A DNA stretch of 64,000 nt, taken from Bradyrhizobium erythrophlei. Lineage in GTDB: Bacteria > Pseudomonadota > Alphaproteobacteria > Rhizobiales > Xanthobacteraceae. Location of the stretch: positions 6,233,001 through 6,297,000 of the forward strand of contig NZ_LT670818.1 of the NCBI RefSeq assembly GCF_900129505.1, read 5' to 3'. The position numbers and the translations under genes were made by a program. A model generated the notes under the pieces. The model worked only from the letters and a program-made list of their open reading frames with translations. It was not told the origin of the DNA and did no database searches. Positions within the stretch are counted from its first letter, which is position 1; every line of letters begins with the position of its first letter. Below are positions 1-9,258 of the stretch, piece by piece.

Positions 1-70
1 GAAGAGGGTAAAAGGGGAGGAAATGGTCTCGTCATCAATAGGCGAAAATGGAATTACGGGTTGCGGTAGG

Positions 71-121
71 GAATTACGGTGACAGTGGAATTACGGTGAC
101 AGTTGAATTACGGTGGCAGTG
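71..121. repeat. 17-bp tandem repeat, three units
   Basis: Three head-to-tail units of GAATTACGGTGACAGT plus one base (71-87, 88-104, 105-121); the third differs by one base (GGTGGCAG). A partial unit starts at 52. The same 16-mer occurs once more, in reverse complement, at 55405-55420, beside the second copy of the large dispersed repeat. It is probably terminal or internal repeat material of a mobile element. Confidence 0.8.
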
Positions 122-122
122 C

Positions 123-550
123 TGGACTGCACCCCATAAGTGAGACACGGTAATTTCTGTGACAGGGCATTTTCACTTTGGGTTCATGGCTAGCGCGAAG
201 TTGGTTTCGAACTCAAGTGGCGGGCGGTAGCCGAGGGCGGAGTGAAGACGCTCGGTGTTGTAGATGGTGCCGATGAAGACGCTGATGGAACGTCTTGCGT
301 GCTCGATGTTCTTGAAGCGGCGGCCGTCGACTTCCTCGGTCTTGAGAGTCTTCATGAAGCTCTCGGCTTTGGCATTGTCGTAAGGATTGCCGGGCCTGCT
401 CATGCTGACGGTGATATCATGGCCGGCGAGGCGCTGGCGATAATCGGTTGAAGCATATTGCACGCCACGATCGGAATGATGAATGAGACTGGCGGGCCTG
501 GGCTTGCGATCGGCAAGCGCGTGATCCAGCGCTGCCGGCCTCCCGCGCTC
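123..550 (-). mobile_element. IS3-family insertion sequence remnant (right end only)
   Basis: The end at 123-147 begins TGGACTGCACCCCATAAGTG, which looks like an IS3-family terminal inverted repeat. It is followed inward by the 3' part of the transposase gene. The left part of the element (orfA, first half of orfB, left inverted repeat) is missing, and the remnant stops where the dispersed repeat begins near 553. The family is inferred from the transposase motifs and the end sequence. Confidence 0.75.
173..550 (-). pseudogene. IS3-family transposase OrfB, C-terminal fragment
   Basis: About 125 residues of an rve-type integrase core remain. Visible motifs are HHSDRGVQY (second catalytic Asp), NAKAESFMKTLK (catalytic Glu) and the C-terminal YNTERLHSALGYRPPLEFE typical of IS3-group OrfB. 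The first catalytic Asp and the whole N-terminal half are absent, so no active enzyme can be made. The open frame continues upstream to 706 only because it runs into the dispersed repeat; those extra residues are not transposase. Decayed IS fragment. Confidence 0.85.
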
Positions 551-552
551 GG

Positions 553-1075
553 CGGATTTGCGTGTAAAATCTAATTTCCCAAGCCGGATCAAGCTGTTTC
601 TACCTGTCCAGTCCCGTTTGAAAAAATATTCTGGTTTTCCGAAATCCCAAATCACCTTATATCCGCAGCCGTCCACCCCACTTAAGGGGCATATCGCGAT
701 CGTCACGGACGCGGGGCTGGATGCGATGGACGCGAGCGGTGCTGCTGACGAGAGCGCCTAACTTGCGGACGGAGAAGTCGTGTGGTCCTGACGCCTCGAC
801 GCTGGCGTCAAGTTCGCGAAAACAAGTTTTCGCGGGCGACGGTGACAAGAAAGCCCGATCGCCGGGGAGAGCGCGAAGGAAGCCGTTAAAACCATTGCGT
901 GCGGGGATGCCGGGTGATTTCCGGTGCGACCGCTGTGAATACTCGTGTGCATCTTGCACTACCACTTCGCACACGAGGCTGCGGGTGCACTGGGCACCCG
1001 GCATTCCCCACGCCCTCTTTCGGGGCGATCGGCTCTTGCAAAACTCGGGCGTTTCACGCCGCGAGATCGCTGATT
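553..1075 (-). repeat. ~500-bp dispersed repeat, copy A
   Basis: Read on the minus strand this stretch matches 54815-55325 (plus) over nearly its whole length with scattered substitutions and small indels. Both contain the blocks GTGGGGAATGCCGGGTGC and AGTATTCACAGCGGTCGCAC. Several frames are open through it, but they encode no recognisable domain and the frames are not conserved between copies. I recognise it as a repeat that is common in Bradyrhizobium-type genomes and often mis-called as protein. The copies are in inverted orientation ~54 kb apart. Confidence 0.85.
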
Positions 1076-1342
1076 GATGTCTGGAGCATCGATTCCATGG
1101 ACAGGGATTCGCTCTTGACGAGCCTGAACCGCGCGCGGCCTTGCCACATCAAATTTTTCCGATTAAATCTGTTCCCGACATCAAGAGTTGAGCTGACGCT
1201 CGACGCCAACCTGCTCCCGAGCAAGGTGGCATCCCCGAACCGGGGAGATGCGGCCGATCCGGCAACAAACGGGACAGCGCCGCAAGCTTTCGTCAGCTTT
1301 GCCCGGGATGGCCGAGACCTGATGAACCAGAGGCGGTGCGGA
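1076..1342. other. Leader region before the threonine aldolase gene
   Basis: Between dispersed repeat A and the aldolase start. No protein or RNA gene recognised. The aldolase frame stays open leftwards through this stretch into the repeat, but the predicted residues there match no family. Confidence 0.4.
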
Positions 1343-2398
1343 ATGAGCGATCCCCAGCAATTTGCCAGCGACAATTATTCGGGAATCTGCCCCGAGGCCT
1401 GGGCCGCAATGGCAGCGGCGAACCAGGGCCAGGCGCCCGCCTATGGCGAGGACGAATGGACGGCGCGGGCCTCGGATGCCTTTCGCGTGCAGTTCGAAAC
1501 CGCATGCGAGGTGTTCTTTGTCTTCAACGGCACCGCGGCCAACTCGCTGGCGCTGGCCTCGCTCTGCCAGTCCTATCACAGCGTGATCTGTACGGCCTCG
1601 TCGCATGTCGAGACCGACGAGTGCGGCGCGCCGGAGTTCTTCTCCAACGGCTCGAAGCTGCTGGTGGCCCCATCTGCGGACGGCAAGCTGATGCCGCAGG
1701 CGATCCGCGCCATCGCGACCAATCGCAACGACATCCATTTTCCGAAGCCGCGCGTCGTGACCATCACCCAGCCGACCGAGACCGGACAGGTCTACAGCCT
1801 CGCCGAGTTGCGGGCGATTTCGGCGTGCTGCCGCGAACTCGGCTTGAGCCTGCACATGGACGGCGCGCGCTTTGCCAACGCCTGCGCCAGCCTCGGCTGC
1901 AGCCCCGCCGACATGACATGGCGCGCCGGCGTCGACGTGCTCTGTTTCGGCGGCACCAAGAACGGCATGGCCGTGGGCGAAGCGATCCTGTTCTTCAACG
2001 GCAAACTCGCGGAGGACTTTGATTATCGCTGCAAGCAGGCCGGGCAGCTGGCCTCGAAGATGCGCTTTCTGTCGGCGTCCTGGGTCGGCATGTTGGAAAC
2101 CGGGGCCTGGCTGCGCAACGCCGCGCACGGCAATGCCTGCGCGGCTCGGCTGGCGCGGCAGATCGGCGGATTGCCCGGCGTCGAAATCCTGTTTCCTGTT
2201 GAAGCCAATGCGGTGTTCGTTCTCATGAGCGACACCAAGCTCGACGCGCTGCGTGACCGCGGCTGGCGATTCTACACTTTCATCGGTGGCGGAGCCCGCT
2301 TCATGTTTGCATGGGATTCTTCGCCGCAACGCGTCGACGAGCTCGCCGCCGATATTCGCCAAATTGCATCAGGCGCCGGCGAGGCCGGTCATGAATGA
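1343..2398 (+). CDS. ltaE: Threonine aldolase family PLP enzyme
   Basis: 351 aa, fold-type I PLP enzyme of the beta-eliminating lyase/threonine aldolase family, which cleaves L-threonine or L-allo-threonine to glycine and acetaldehyde in the cytosol. Visible features: FNGTAAN near residue 61 (phosphate-binding region), HMDGARFAN with the PLP-pyridine Asp173, and GGTKNG with the Schiff-base Lys206. The ATG at 1343 is chosen because homology begins at MSDPQQFASDNYSG; an in-frame ATG at 1322 is possible. The frame is open much further upstream into the dispersed repeat, which is not part of the protein. It converges with a small minus-strand gene 10 bp downstream. Specificity (low-specificity versus L-allo) cannot be read from sequence. 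Confidence 0.88.
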   Translation: MSDPQQFASDNYSGICPEAWAAMAAANQGQAPAYGEDEWTARASDAFRVQFETACEVFFVFNGTAANSLALASLCQSYHSVICTASSHVETDECGAPEFFSNGSKLLVAPSADGKLMPQAIRAIATNRNDIHFPKPRVVTITQPTETGQVYSLAELRAISACCRELGLSLHMDGARFANACASLGCSPADMTWRAGVDVLCFGGTKNGMAVGEAILFFNGKLAEDFDYRCKQAGQLASKMRFLSASWVGMLETGAWLRNAAHGNACAARLARQIGGLPGVEILFPVEANAVFVLMSDTKLDALRDRGWRFYTFIGGGARFMFAWDSSPQRVDELAADIRQIASGAGEAGHE

Positions 2399-2408
2399 GC
2401 GGCCAGTT

Positions 2409-2594
2409 CTAGCGCCTGCGAAATTCCTCACTGTCCCGCCGGCGCAATTCGTCCATCAGGTGCTGGAGGTGAGGGGACAGGCGCGAATCTTCGGGACGCA
2501 GGTTCTGCTGCAGCCTTTCGCCTACCGCGTCGCAGATCGACCGGCTGGTCTTGTAATCAATCGTTTCGCTGCTGTCGTCGATTCGGCCGTTCAT
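2409..2594 (-). CDS. Small hypothetical protein (61 aa)
   Basis: 61 aa, charged, predicted mainly helical, ending DELRRRDSEEFRRR. No known domain recognised, but the sequence resembles short conserved proteins of Bradyrhizobium. The ATG at 2594 is preferred over one at 2633 because the product then begins MNGRIDDSSETIDYK; its ribosome binding site is weak. Convergent with the aldolase gene. Function unknown. Confidence 0.5.
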   Translation of the reverse strand: MNGRIDDSSETIDYKTSRSICDAVGERLQQNLRPEDSRLSPHLQHLMDELRRRDSEEFRRR

Positions 2595-2741
2595 GACTAG
2601 TTCCGTCTGGCATCCGTGTTCGCTGAGTGACACCGGATCAAGTCATGAGGCCAAATATTGTTTCCGCCCGCGATGGATTTGCATGCTTTCCAGTAAAAAT
2701 TGTATGAAGGGGAACCCGATCCGCTCCGGCGTCAAGGCAAA

Positions 2742-2765
2742 GCCCCGGCACAATCGGGCCGGGGC
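2742..2765 (-). terminator. Hairpin downstream of the Gly/Trp/His-rich secreted protein
   Basis: Perfect 8-bp stem GCCCCGGC/GCCGGGGC with an 8-nt loop, followed on the minus strand by TTTG. It lies 28 bp beyond the stop of the minus-strand gene 2794-3045. The short T-run makes it a weak intrinsic terminator. Confidence 0.5.
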
Positions 2766-2793
2766 CTGCGTCATCGGCGATCGAACGCTGCGC

Positions 2794-3045
2794 TCAATAG
2801 CAGCGATTGACCAGGCGCCAGCGGGGTCCCCACGGCGTCGGAACCAATTGGCGCGCATAGCAGCCGCCATACCCATAATAAGTGGGGCCGCCGACATAGA
2901 AGCGGGGACCCACCCAGCCGCGATGCCAGCCGCCGCCATGCCAGCCACCGTGCCAGCCGCCCCAGGCCGAGGCGGAGGTCGGCGCCAACGCGGCCGCTCC
3001 AAGCGAAGCTGCGGCGACGGCAACAAGCGAGAGTTTGCGTAACAT
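2794..3045 (-). CDS. Secreted Gly/Trp/His-rich small protein
   Basis: 83 aa. A Sec signal peptide (MLRKLSLVAVAAASLGAAAL, cleavage likely after SASA) is followed by a short GGWHGGWHGGGWHRG-type repeat, then an aromatic tail ending LVNRCY. Such Gly/His/Trp-rich exported proteins are frequent in Bradyrhizobium and have no assigned function; metal binding by the His residues is a guess. The start is supported by GGAGACGACC before the ATG. An upstream in-frame extension to 3168 is rejected because it would bury the signal peptide. Stands alone between divergent ndk and a hairpin. Confidence 0.8.
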   Translation of the reverse strand: MLRKLSLVAVAAASLGAAALAPTSASAWGGWHGGWHGGGWHRGWVGPRFYVGGPTYYGYGGCYARQLVPTPWGPRWRLVNRCY

Positions 3046-3324
3046 GGTCGTCTCCTCGGGGTTCGGCGCGGTCAGCGCCATCGATGAGGTTTTCCCGTTG
3101 ACGCCCCCTCGAGCGGGAGCGTTCGGTCGATGGCAGCCTAGGCCTCCCAGGCTGAACGAGGACCGCACGGCCGTGTCAGGGAGGGTTAATCTTCGTGAAA
3201 TTGTTGTAATTCATCTGCCCCGCCGCGGCTCGCCCGGCAAGGCGTCTCGCCGGGTCGCTTGCCGTTGGCCGTCGGCGCCGATATAAGCCCCGCAACTTCC
3301 CAGCAGCTTTGCAAGGACGAAATC

Positions 3325-3747
3325 ATGGCGATTGAACGCACCTTTTCGATTATCAAGCCCGACGCGACCGCGCGCAATCTGACCGGCGCGATCAACGCGC
3401 TGATCGAGAAGGCCGGACTGCGCATCGTTGCGCAGAAGCGCATCCAGATGACCCGCGCACAGGCCGAAACCTTCTACGCCGTCCACAAAGCGCGTCCGTT
3501 CTTCGGCGAACTGGTGGACTTCATGATTTCCGCGCCGGTCGTGGTCCAGGTCCTCGAAGGCGAGGGCGCCGTGCTCAAGTACCGCGACGTCATGGGCGCG
3601 ACCGATCCTGCCAAGGCGGCGGAGGGCACGATCCGCAAGGTGCATGCGAAGTCGATCGGCGAGAACTCGGTGCATGGATCGGACGCTCCGGAGACGGCCG
3701 CGATCGAGATCGCGCAGTTCTTCTCGGGCAACGAGATCGTCGGCTGA
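3325..3747 (+). CDS. ndk: Nucleoside-diphosphate kinase
   Basis: 140 aa, full length for bacterial NDK. It transfers the gamma-phosphate of ATP to NDPs through a phosphohistidine, balancing cytosolic (d)NTP pools. Visible: [14 protein letters not shown] at the N-terminus (Lys11 binds phosphate) and NSVHGSD with catalytic His117. The ATG at 3325 has GGACGA upstream and begins exactly where the family does; an earlier in-frame start at 3259 is rejected. A 7-bp GGCCGGC/GCCGGCC hairpin at 3752-3773 follows the stop, before the TerC-like gene. Confidence 0.97.
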   Translation: MAIERTFSIIKPDATARNLTGAINALIEKAGLRIVAQKRIQMTRAQAETFYAVHKARPFFGELVDFMISAPVVVQVLEGEGAVLKYRDVMGATDPAKAAEGTIRKVHAKSIGENSVHGSDAPETAAIEIAQFFSGNEIVG

Positions 3748-3751
3748 TTGC

Positions 3752-3773
3752 GGCCGGCGCGCGCAAGCCGGCC
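3752..3773 (+). terminator. GC hairpin after ndk (weak terminator candidate)
   Basis: GGCCGGC/GCCGGCC stem with an 8-nt loop directly after the ndk stop. No T-run follows, so it may only be a pause or 3'-end stabilising structure. Confidence 0.3.
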
Positions 3774-3810
3774 GGCGATCACCGCGGCTGCTTGCGCCAG
3801 GGGGTAGGCT

Positions 3811-4680
3811 GTGAACTGGCTGTTGCAGGTCGTTGATCCCGCCACACTCGGCGGGTTTTTCGCGCAGCTGCGCACCGACATGCACACGCCGGTGTTCTGG
3901 CTGGCGGTCGGCAAGATCATCTGGATCAACGTGCTGTTGTCGGGCGACAATGCGCTCGTGATCGCGATGGCTTGCCGCGGCCTGGCGGGGCGGCAGCGCG
4001 TGTGGGGCATGGTGATCGGCGCCGGCATCGCGGTGCTGCTCCTGATCGCATTCACCGGCATCGTCGCCAAGCTGATGGTGCTGCCCTATCTGAAGCTGGT
4101 CGGCGGAATCGCGCTGCTCCTGATCGCGGCCAGGCTGCTGGTTCCGGAAGACGAGGGCGACGGCGTCGCCGCGGGCACCAGCCTGTGGCATGCGATCCAG
4201 ATCGTCGTGATCGCCGACATCGTCATGAGTCTCGACAACGTCATCGCGGTCGCTGCCGCCGCCAACGGGCAGCTTTCGCTGTTGATCCTGGGGCTTGCCA
4301 TCAGCATTCCCATGATCATCGCAGGCGCTGCGCTGATCATGTTTGTGCTCGACCGCTTTCCGATTCTGATCTGGCTGGGGGCGACGCTGCTCGGCTGGAT
4401 CGCGGGCGATGTGATCGAGACCGATCCGGCGGTCCAGCCGCTCCTGCAACGGCTTCTCGATGGCCAGGTCGTGCTCAATTTTCACGTCACCTCGACGATC
4501 TTCGGCGTGTCGCAGCACTTCAGCGTCGACATGGACCTGGTCGAATACATCTGCTCGATCCTTGGCGCGATCGCGGTGTTGGTCGTGGGGTCGATTTGGC
4601 GGAAGCGCAAGCTGCGCGAGCTCGATCATCTCGCGCTGGCGGAGACCGGCGAGGCGGCGCGTCCGGTGGACCGGCCGTAA
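3811..4680 (+). CDS. TerC-family integral membrane protein
   Basis: 289 aa, about seven hydrophobic segments. The TerC signatures are present: INVLLSGDNALVIAMA near residue 40 and VMSLDNVIAVAAAANG near residue 145, two inverted repeats each with an acidic residue in a membrane helix. TerC/YjbE-type proteins are implicated in metal-ion (Mn) export or tellurite resistance; the substrate here is not readable. GTG start at 3811 with GGGGGTAG upstream. The C-terminal ~30 residues are charged and cytoplasmic. Converges with ppx 9 bp downstream of its stop. Confidence 0.85.
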   Translation: MNWLLQVVDPATLGGFFAQLRTDMHTPVFWLAVGKIIWINVLLSGDNALVIAMACRGLAGRQRVWGMVIGAGIAVLLLIAFTGIVAKLMVLPYLKLVGGIALLLIAARLLVPEDEGDGVAAGTSLWHAIQIVVIADIVMSLDNVIAVAAAANGQLSLLILGLAISIPMIIAGAALIMFVLDRFPILIWLGATLLGWIAGDVIETDPAVQPLLQRLLDGQVVLNFHVTSTIFGVSQHFSVDMDLVEYICSILGAIAVLVVGSIWRKRKLRELDHLALAETGEAARPVDRP

Positions 4681-4689
4681 CTGAACAGG

Positions 4690-6192
4690 TCAGCGCCGCA
4701 CGATCGATCCGGAGCGGCCGACCAGCCGCGCCAGCTGCTTGAACCGGCTGCCGACGCGATCGGCGACCAGATCGACCAGCTGGTGTTCGAACACCAGCAT
4801 CAGCTTGCGGCCCTGGCTTCGGAAGTGGGTTGCCGGCAGCACGCCCGGCCGCGCCGCCGAGATCAGATGGGCGACGCGAAAGGCGGCGCCGAGCAGCCGC
4901 GCGCGTTCGTCCATCGCCGGCGGCACCAGGGCCCTGATCCGCGCCGGCGGTTCGTTCTGTTCGCTCAACCCCGCATAGCGGTAGAACACCGACAGTGCGA
5001 CGAACGCCCGGCCTTGATGGCTGATCGAGCCGAAATTGCCGTTGGTGATCAAATTGAGCGTTTCCTCGCCGCGGTGGTCGGGATGCACCCGCCAGCCGAT
5101 GTCCGACAGCAGGCAGGCGGCGTGGCGCAGGCGGCGATCTTCCTCGGTCTCGCGCAGCCTGACGACGCGCACCAGGCGATCGGACCATTCGATCAATTCC
5201 TGGGCATGGCGCGCGGATCGCGACAACAGCTCGTTCAGCGTCTGCGCGGCGCAAATCAATCCGTCCCTGGCGCGTTCGGCGTCCGGCAGCTTCTCGTAAA
5301 GCAGACCTTCCCGCACGCCGAAGGTCGAAAACACGATGGTCTTCGGCTGCGCGACGCGGATGACGTGTTCGAGCACGAGCGCCGCATAGGCCAGCAGCGG
5401 ACGCCGGGCATCGGCGACGACTTCGATATTGGCCAGCATGTTCGTCGCTACCAGACTGCGCAGGCGCCGGGCGAAATCAAGCGCGTCCTGCGCCGGTATC
5501 GAATAGCCGTGCATCACGCCAAGCGGATATTCGCTCTGGATGATGTGGATGCGCGCCAGTGCGCGCCAGGTTCCTCCGACCGCGTAAAAGGTGCGGCCGC
5601 GGCCGGCCTTGAGCTGGATGACGTCGGAAAGCTCGGTCTTGACGATGCGCTCGGCGCGCTTCAGCGATTTATGCGACAAGTCTTGCAGCGCCAGGCTTCC
5701 GAGCGGCAGCGTCACGCCGCCGCGAACGCGGTTGCCACGCACGTCGATCAGTTCCAGCGAACCGCCGCCGAGATCGCCGACGATGCCGTCCGGCCGGTGA
5801 ACGCCCGAGATCACGCCGAGCGCGGACAGTTTTGCCTCGCGCGGGCCCGACAGGATTTCGATTTTGCCGCCGCAGATGCGCTCGGCCTTGGCGATGAAAT
5901 CCGGGCCGTTGCTGGCGTCGCGGCAGGCGGCGGTGGCGATGGCGTGCACACGGCCGACCTTCATCACCCGGCACAGCGCGCGAAAACGCCGCAACGCCGT
6001 CAGCGCCTTGGCGACGGCGTCCGGCGCCAGAATGCCGGTGGTCTGGACCTCGCGGCCGAGCCCGCACAGCGCCTTCTCGTTGAAAATCGTGATCAGGCTG
6101 CGCGCCATCGATTCATAGACGACGAGACGCACCGAATTGGAGCCGATGTCGATGACCGCGACGCTGGATGCGCGCTTGCGCGGCCGTTTCAC
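4690..6192 (-). CDS. ppx: Exopolyphosphatase (Ppx/GppA family)
   Basis: 500 aa. ASKHA-fold phosphatase that removes terminal phosphates from polyphosphate (and possibly pppGpp). Visible: VIDIGSNSVRL at residues 13-23 (phosphate 1 loop), GDLGGGSLELID (phosphate 2 loop), and a helical HD-like C-terminal half with RHAACLLSDIGWRVH. GTG start at 6192 with AGGGATCC upstream. It lies 12 bp behind the ppk stop in the same direction, so the two are co-transcribed and control polyphosphate turnover together. Confidence 0.95.
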   Translation of the reverse strand: MKRPRKRASSVAVIDIGSNSVRLVVYESMARSLITIFNEKALCGLGREVQTTGILAPDAVAKALTALRRFRALCRVMKVGRVHAIATAACRDASNGPDFIAKAERICGGKIEILSGPREAKLSALGVISGVHRPDGIVGDLGGGSLELIDVRGNRVRGGVTLPLGSLALQDLSHKSLKRAERIVKTELSDVIQLKAGRGRTFYAVGGTWRALARIHIIQSEYPLGVMHGYSIPAQDALDFARRLRSLVATNMLANIEVVADARRPLLAYAALVLEHVIRVAQPKTIVFSTFGVREGLLYEKLPDAERARDGLICAAQTLNELLSRSARHAQELIEWSDRLVRVVRLRETEEDRRLRHAACLLSDIGWRVHPDHRGEETLNLITNGNFGSISHQGRAFVALSVFYRYAGLSEQNEPPARIRALVPPAMDERARLLGAAFRVAHLISAARPGVLPATHFRSQGRKLMLVFEHQLVDLVADRVGSRFKQLARLVGRSGSIVRR

Positions 6193-6204
6193 CGCAGGGA
6201 TCCC

Positions 6205-8403
6205 TTATGATGAATGCTGACGCTCGGTACGGCGCGTGAGGCGGCGTGGCGAAGATTCCTTGAGAGACTTTCCACGGCCTGACAGACTCGGATTCGTCAT
6301 GAAATAATTATGCAGGTTGAAAGGCTCTTCGCCTTTCGCGGCCTTCATACGCGTTGACGACCCGTCCGGCAACAACTGCCAGCTCTGCTCATTATCCTTG
6401 AGGTTCGCAACCATGATCTGTTCGAGAACCTGCTGATGCACCGTGGGATTTTGCAACGGACAGAGGACTTCGACGCGGCGGTCGAGGTTGCGCGGCATCA
6501 TGTCGGCGGACGAGATATACACAGCCGCTTTTGCGCTCGGCAGGCCCTGACCCATGCCGAAGCAGTAGATTCGGCCGTGTTCCAGGAATCGGCCGATGAT
6601 CGACTTGACGCGGATGTTGTCTGAAAGTCCGGGAATGCCCGGCCGCAAACAGCAAATGCCTCGCACTACCAGCTCGATCGGCACGCCGGCCTGCGAGGCC
6701 TCGTACAGCGCGTCGATGATGTCGGGATCGACCAGCGAGTTCATCTTCATCCAGATCGCGGCCGGCCTGCCGTGACGGGCGTGGCTGGTTTCGCCGTGGA
6801 TATGTTCGATCATCCGCTTGCGCAGCGTGAGCGGCGATACCGCCATCTTCTCGATGTCGCTCGGCTCGGCATAGCCGGTGATGTAGTTGAATACCCGCGC
6901 GGCGTCGCGTCCGATGATCGGATCGGAGGTGAAATAGGACAGGTCGGTGTAGATGCGCGCGGTGACCGGGTGATAGTTGCCGGTGCCGGTGTGGACATAG
7001 GTCGTGAGGCTGCCGCCCTCGCGGCGCACGATCAGCGACAGCTTGGCGTGGGTCTTCAGTTCGAGGAATCCGTACACCACCTGGACGCCCGCGCGTTCGA
7101 GATCGCGCGCCCAGCGGATGTTGGCTTCCTCGTCGAACCGCGCCTTGAGCTCGATCAGCGCCGTCACCGACTTGCCGGCTTCCGCGGCCTCCGCCAGTGC
7201 GCGCACGATCGGCGAGTTGTTGGAGGTGCGATAGAGTGTCTGCTTGATGGCGACGACATCGGGGTCGCGCGCGGCCTGCTGCAGGAACTGCACCACGACG
7301 TCGAAGGATTCGTAAGGGTGATGGACGATCAGATCCTTTTGCCGGATCGCGGCGAAGATGTCGCCGCCATGATCGCGCACGCGCTCGGGATGACGGGGCA
7401 CGTAGGGCGGGAATTCGAGATCCGGCCGGTCGAGCCTTGTCAGTTGCGACAGTTCGTTCATCGCCAGCACGCCGTCGACCAGCAGTACCTCATCGTCGGC
7501 CGCGGAAAGCGCCCGCTGCACGAAGCCGCGTAATTCGTCCGGCATCTTGGCTTCGATTTCAAGCCGGATCACCGATCCCCGCCGACGGCGCTTCAGCGCG
7601 GTTTCGAACAGCCGCACCAGATCTTCCGCCTCTTCCTCGATTTCGAGTTCGGAATCCCGGATCACGCGGAACGCGCCCTGGCCCTTGACCGTATAGCCGG
7701 GGAACAGCCGGCCGATGAACAGGCCGGTGGCCTGCTCCAGCGTGATCAGCCGCACCGCGCCGTCCTTGCCGGCGGGCAGGCGAATGAAGCGGTCGATCTT
7801 GCCGGGCATGCGGATCAGCGCGTTCATCGGCTTGCCATCGGAGACCCGCGCCAAATGCAGCGCGATGGTGAAGCCGAGGCTCGGGATGAACGGGAAGGGG
7901 TGGGCCGGATCGATCGCCAGCGGCGTCAGCAACGGGAAGATGTTGTGGAGGAAATGATCCTCGATCCAGTTTCGCTCGATCTTGGTGACATCGCGGCCAT
8001 CGACCAGAACGACACCGACTTCGGCCAGGACCCCCCGCAGATCGCGCCAGATCGCCTGCTGGTCGTTGGCGAGTTTTGAGACGGTCTCGTTGATGAGGAC
8101 GAGCTGCTCGGCGGGCGTGCGCCCGTCGGGGCTGCGCTCGGTGATGCCCTCCCGCACCTGGGCCTTGATGCCGGCGACGCGGACCATGAAAAATTCATCA
8201 AGGTTATTGGCGGAAATCGACAGGAATCGCACCCGCTCGAGCGCGGGGTGGCCGGCATTGACCGATTCCTCAAGTACCCGGCGGTTGAAATGCAGCCAGG
8301 AAAGCTCGCGGTTGATGAAGCGTTCGGGGCTGTGGGCAATCGTCGGAACAGTCTCCGGTTCCGACTCTTTTTCTTTAATTACAATAGCTTGCGCGGGTTC
8401 CAT
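6205..8403 (-). CDS. ppk: Polyphosphate kinase 1
   Basis: 732 aa. Reversible ATP:polyphosphate phosphotransferase, membrane-associated in many bacteria. Visible: N-terminal domain [18 protein letters not shown], head domain, and the two PLD-like catalytic domains, with [13 protein letters not shown] holding the autophosphorylated His and [11 protein letters not shown] after it. The C-terminus ends in a basic tail [16 protein letters not shown] at 8403. Downstream partner is ppx. I looked for a Pho box upstream and found no convincing one. Confidence 0.97.
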   Translation of the reverse strand: MEPAQAIVIKEKESEPETVPTIAHSPERFINRELSWLHFNRRVLEESVNAGHPALERVRFLSISANNLDEFFMVRVAGIKAQVREGITERSPDGRTPAEQLVLINETVSKLANDQQAIWRDLRGVLAEVGVVLVDGRDVTKIERNWIEDHFLHNIFPLLTPLAIDPAHPFPFIPSLGFTIALHLARVSDGKPMNALIRMPGKIDRFIRLPAGKDGAVRLITLEQATGLFIGRLFPGYTVKGQGAFRVIRDSELEIEEEAEDLVRLFETALKRRRRGSVIRLEIEAKMPDELRGFVQRALSAADDEVLLVDGVLAMNELSQLTRLDRPDLEFPPYVPRHPERVRDHGGDIFAAIRQKDLIVHHPYESFDVVVQFLQQAARDPDVVAIKQTLYRTSNNSPIVRALAEAAEAGKSVTALIELKARFDEEANIRWARDLERAGVQVVYGFLELKTHAKLSLIVRREGGSLTTYVHTGTGNYHPVTARIYTDLSYFTSDPIIGRDAARVFNYITGYAEPSDIEKMAVSPLTLRKRMIEHIHGETSHARHGRPAAIWMKMNSLVDPDIIDALYEASQAGVPIELVVRGICCLRPGIPGLSDNIRVKSIIGRFLEHGRIYCFGMGQGLPSAKAAVYISSADMMPRNLDRRVEVLCPLQNPTVHQQVLEQIMVANLKDNEQSWQLLPDGSSTRMKAAKGEEPFNLHNYFMTNPSLSGRGKSLKESSPRRLTRRTERQHSS

Positions 8404-8544
8404 GAAGTTTCAATCTATCCCAGAGCAGACACCAGCGCGATTCTAGGCACGGATGCGGCAAAGCATGTGTTATCGCGACGACGTTTCAGTGACATTGACG
8501 TCCGCCGCGCTCTTGCCGTCAAGATGCGACTGGGCCTGCGGCCA

Positions 8545-9222
8545 TCAGGCATTACGCAGCAATTCCGCCGCCAACGCCCGGGTTACCGGCCGGCCCAGGC
8601 GCAGGGCTTCGCTGTCCAGGAGTTCGACAGCCCGCCTTGCGGCGGCATAGGACCGCTCGATCCGGGTTGCCAGATAGCTGACCACGCTCTCATCGACCGC
8701 CATTTGACGATCGGCGCAGAACTTGACGATCAGCGCGCGAAACAGCGCATCGTCGGGCGGCAGCAGCGATACCGTCGGCACGGCGCGCAGGCGCGAGCGC
8801 AGGTCGCGCAGTTCGATCTGAAACGTCGAGGGCGGCACCCGTGCGGTGATCAGCACGAAGGCCTGGTCTTCCCGCGCCAGATTCATCAAATGAAACAGTG
8901 CGCGTTCGTCGACCTCGGACGGATTCAAATCCTCCACGACCAAAGCCCCGGTCGCCAGCGCGGCGGGCACGGAAGGCGGGGTCAGCGCATGCGCCGATGT
9001 CGAGCGCGCGCCCGCTTGCTCCGCCCAGATCGCGGCCAGATGGCTCTTGCCGGAACCCTCGGGCCCAACCAGCAGCATGATCCGGTTGGGCCATTCGGGC
9101 CAGCTGTCGACCAGCACCAGCCCTGCGGCATTGGCCGGCCCCTCCAGGAAATTGTCGCGCGTCAGGCTTTCCGTGTGCGGCAGCGCAAATGCGAGCTGAC
9201 GGGGTTCAACGCGGCCTGGCAC
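8545..9222 (-). CDS. hdaA: DnaA-related replication regulator HdaA
   Basis: 225 aa, a DnaA AAA+ domain without the DNA-binding C-terminal domain. In alphaproteobacteria HdaA binds the sliding clamp and stimulates DnaA-ATP hydrolysis, limiting re-initiation. Visible: QLAFALP at 9-15 (clamp-binding motif), GPEGSGKSH at 53-61 (Walker A), ALVVEDLN at 93-100 (Walker B). GTG start at 9222 with GGAG 10 bp upstream. Sits between pgsA and ppk, all on the minus strand; this order is usual in the family of organisms. Confidence 0.92.
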   Translation of the reverse strand: MPGRVEPRQLAFALPHTESLTRDNFLEGPANAAGLVLVDSWPEWPNRIMLLVGPEGSGKSHLAAIWAEQAGARSTSAHALTPPSVPAALATGALVVEDLNPSEVDERALFHLMNLAREDQAFVLITARVPPSTFQIELRDLRSRLRAVPTVSLLPPDDALFRALIVKFCADRQMAVDESVVSYLATRIERSYAAARRAVELLDSEALRLGRPVTRALAAELLRNA

Positions 9223-9258
9223 CTGAATTACTCCATGCCGGAACCGGCCGGCGCTGAC

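Noticed and set aside
71..121. CRISPR array
   Set aside because: Units are contiguous with no spacers and only three in number; a simple tandem repeat.
899..1342. N-terminal extension of the threonine aldolase frame through the dispersed repeat
   Set aside because: The family N-terminus begins at 1343 and the extension shows no homology; it is repeat DNA read in frame.
3211..4629. 472-codon minus-strand open frame over ndk and the TerC gene
   Set aside because: Low-complexity Asp/His/Arg/Gln translation, antisense to two genes with clear motifs; a GC-rich shadow.
8404..8540. Pho box upstream of ppk
   Set aside because: No pair of CTGTCAT-like half-sites with correct spacing was found.
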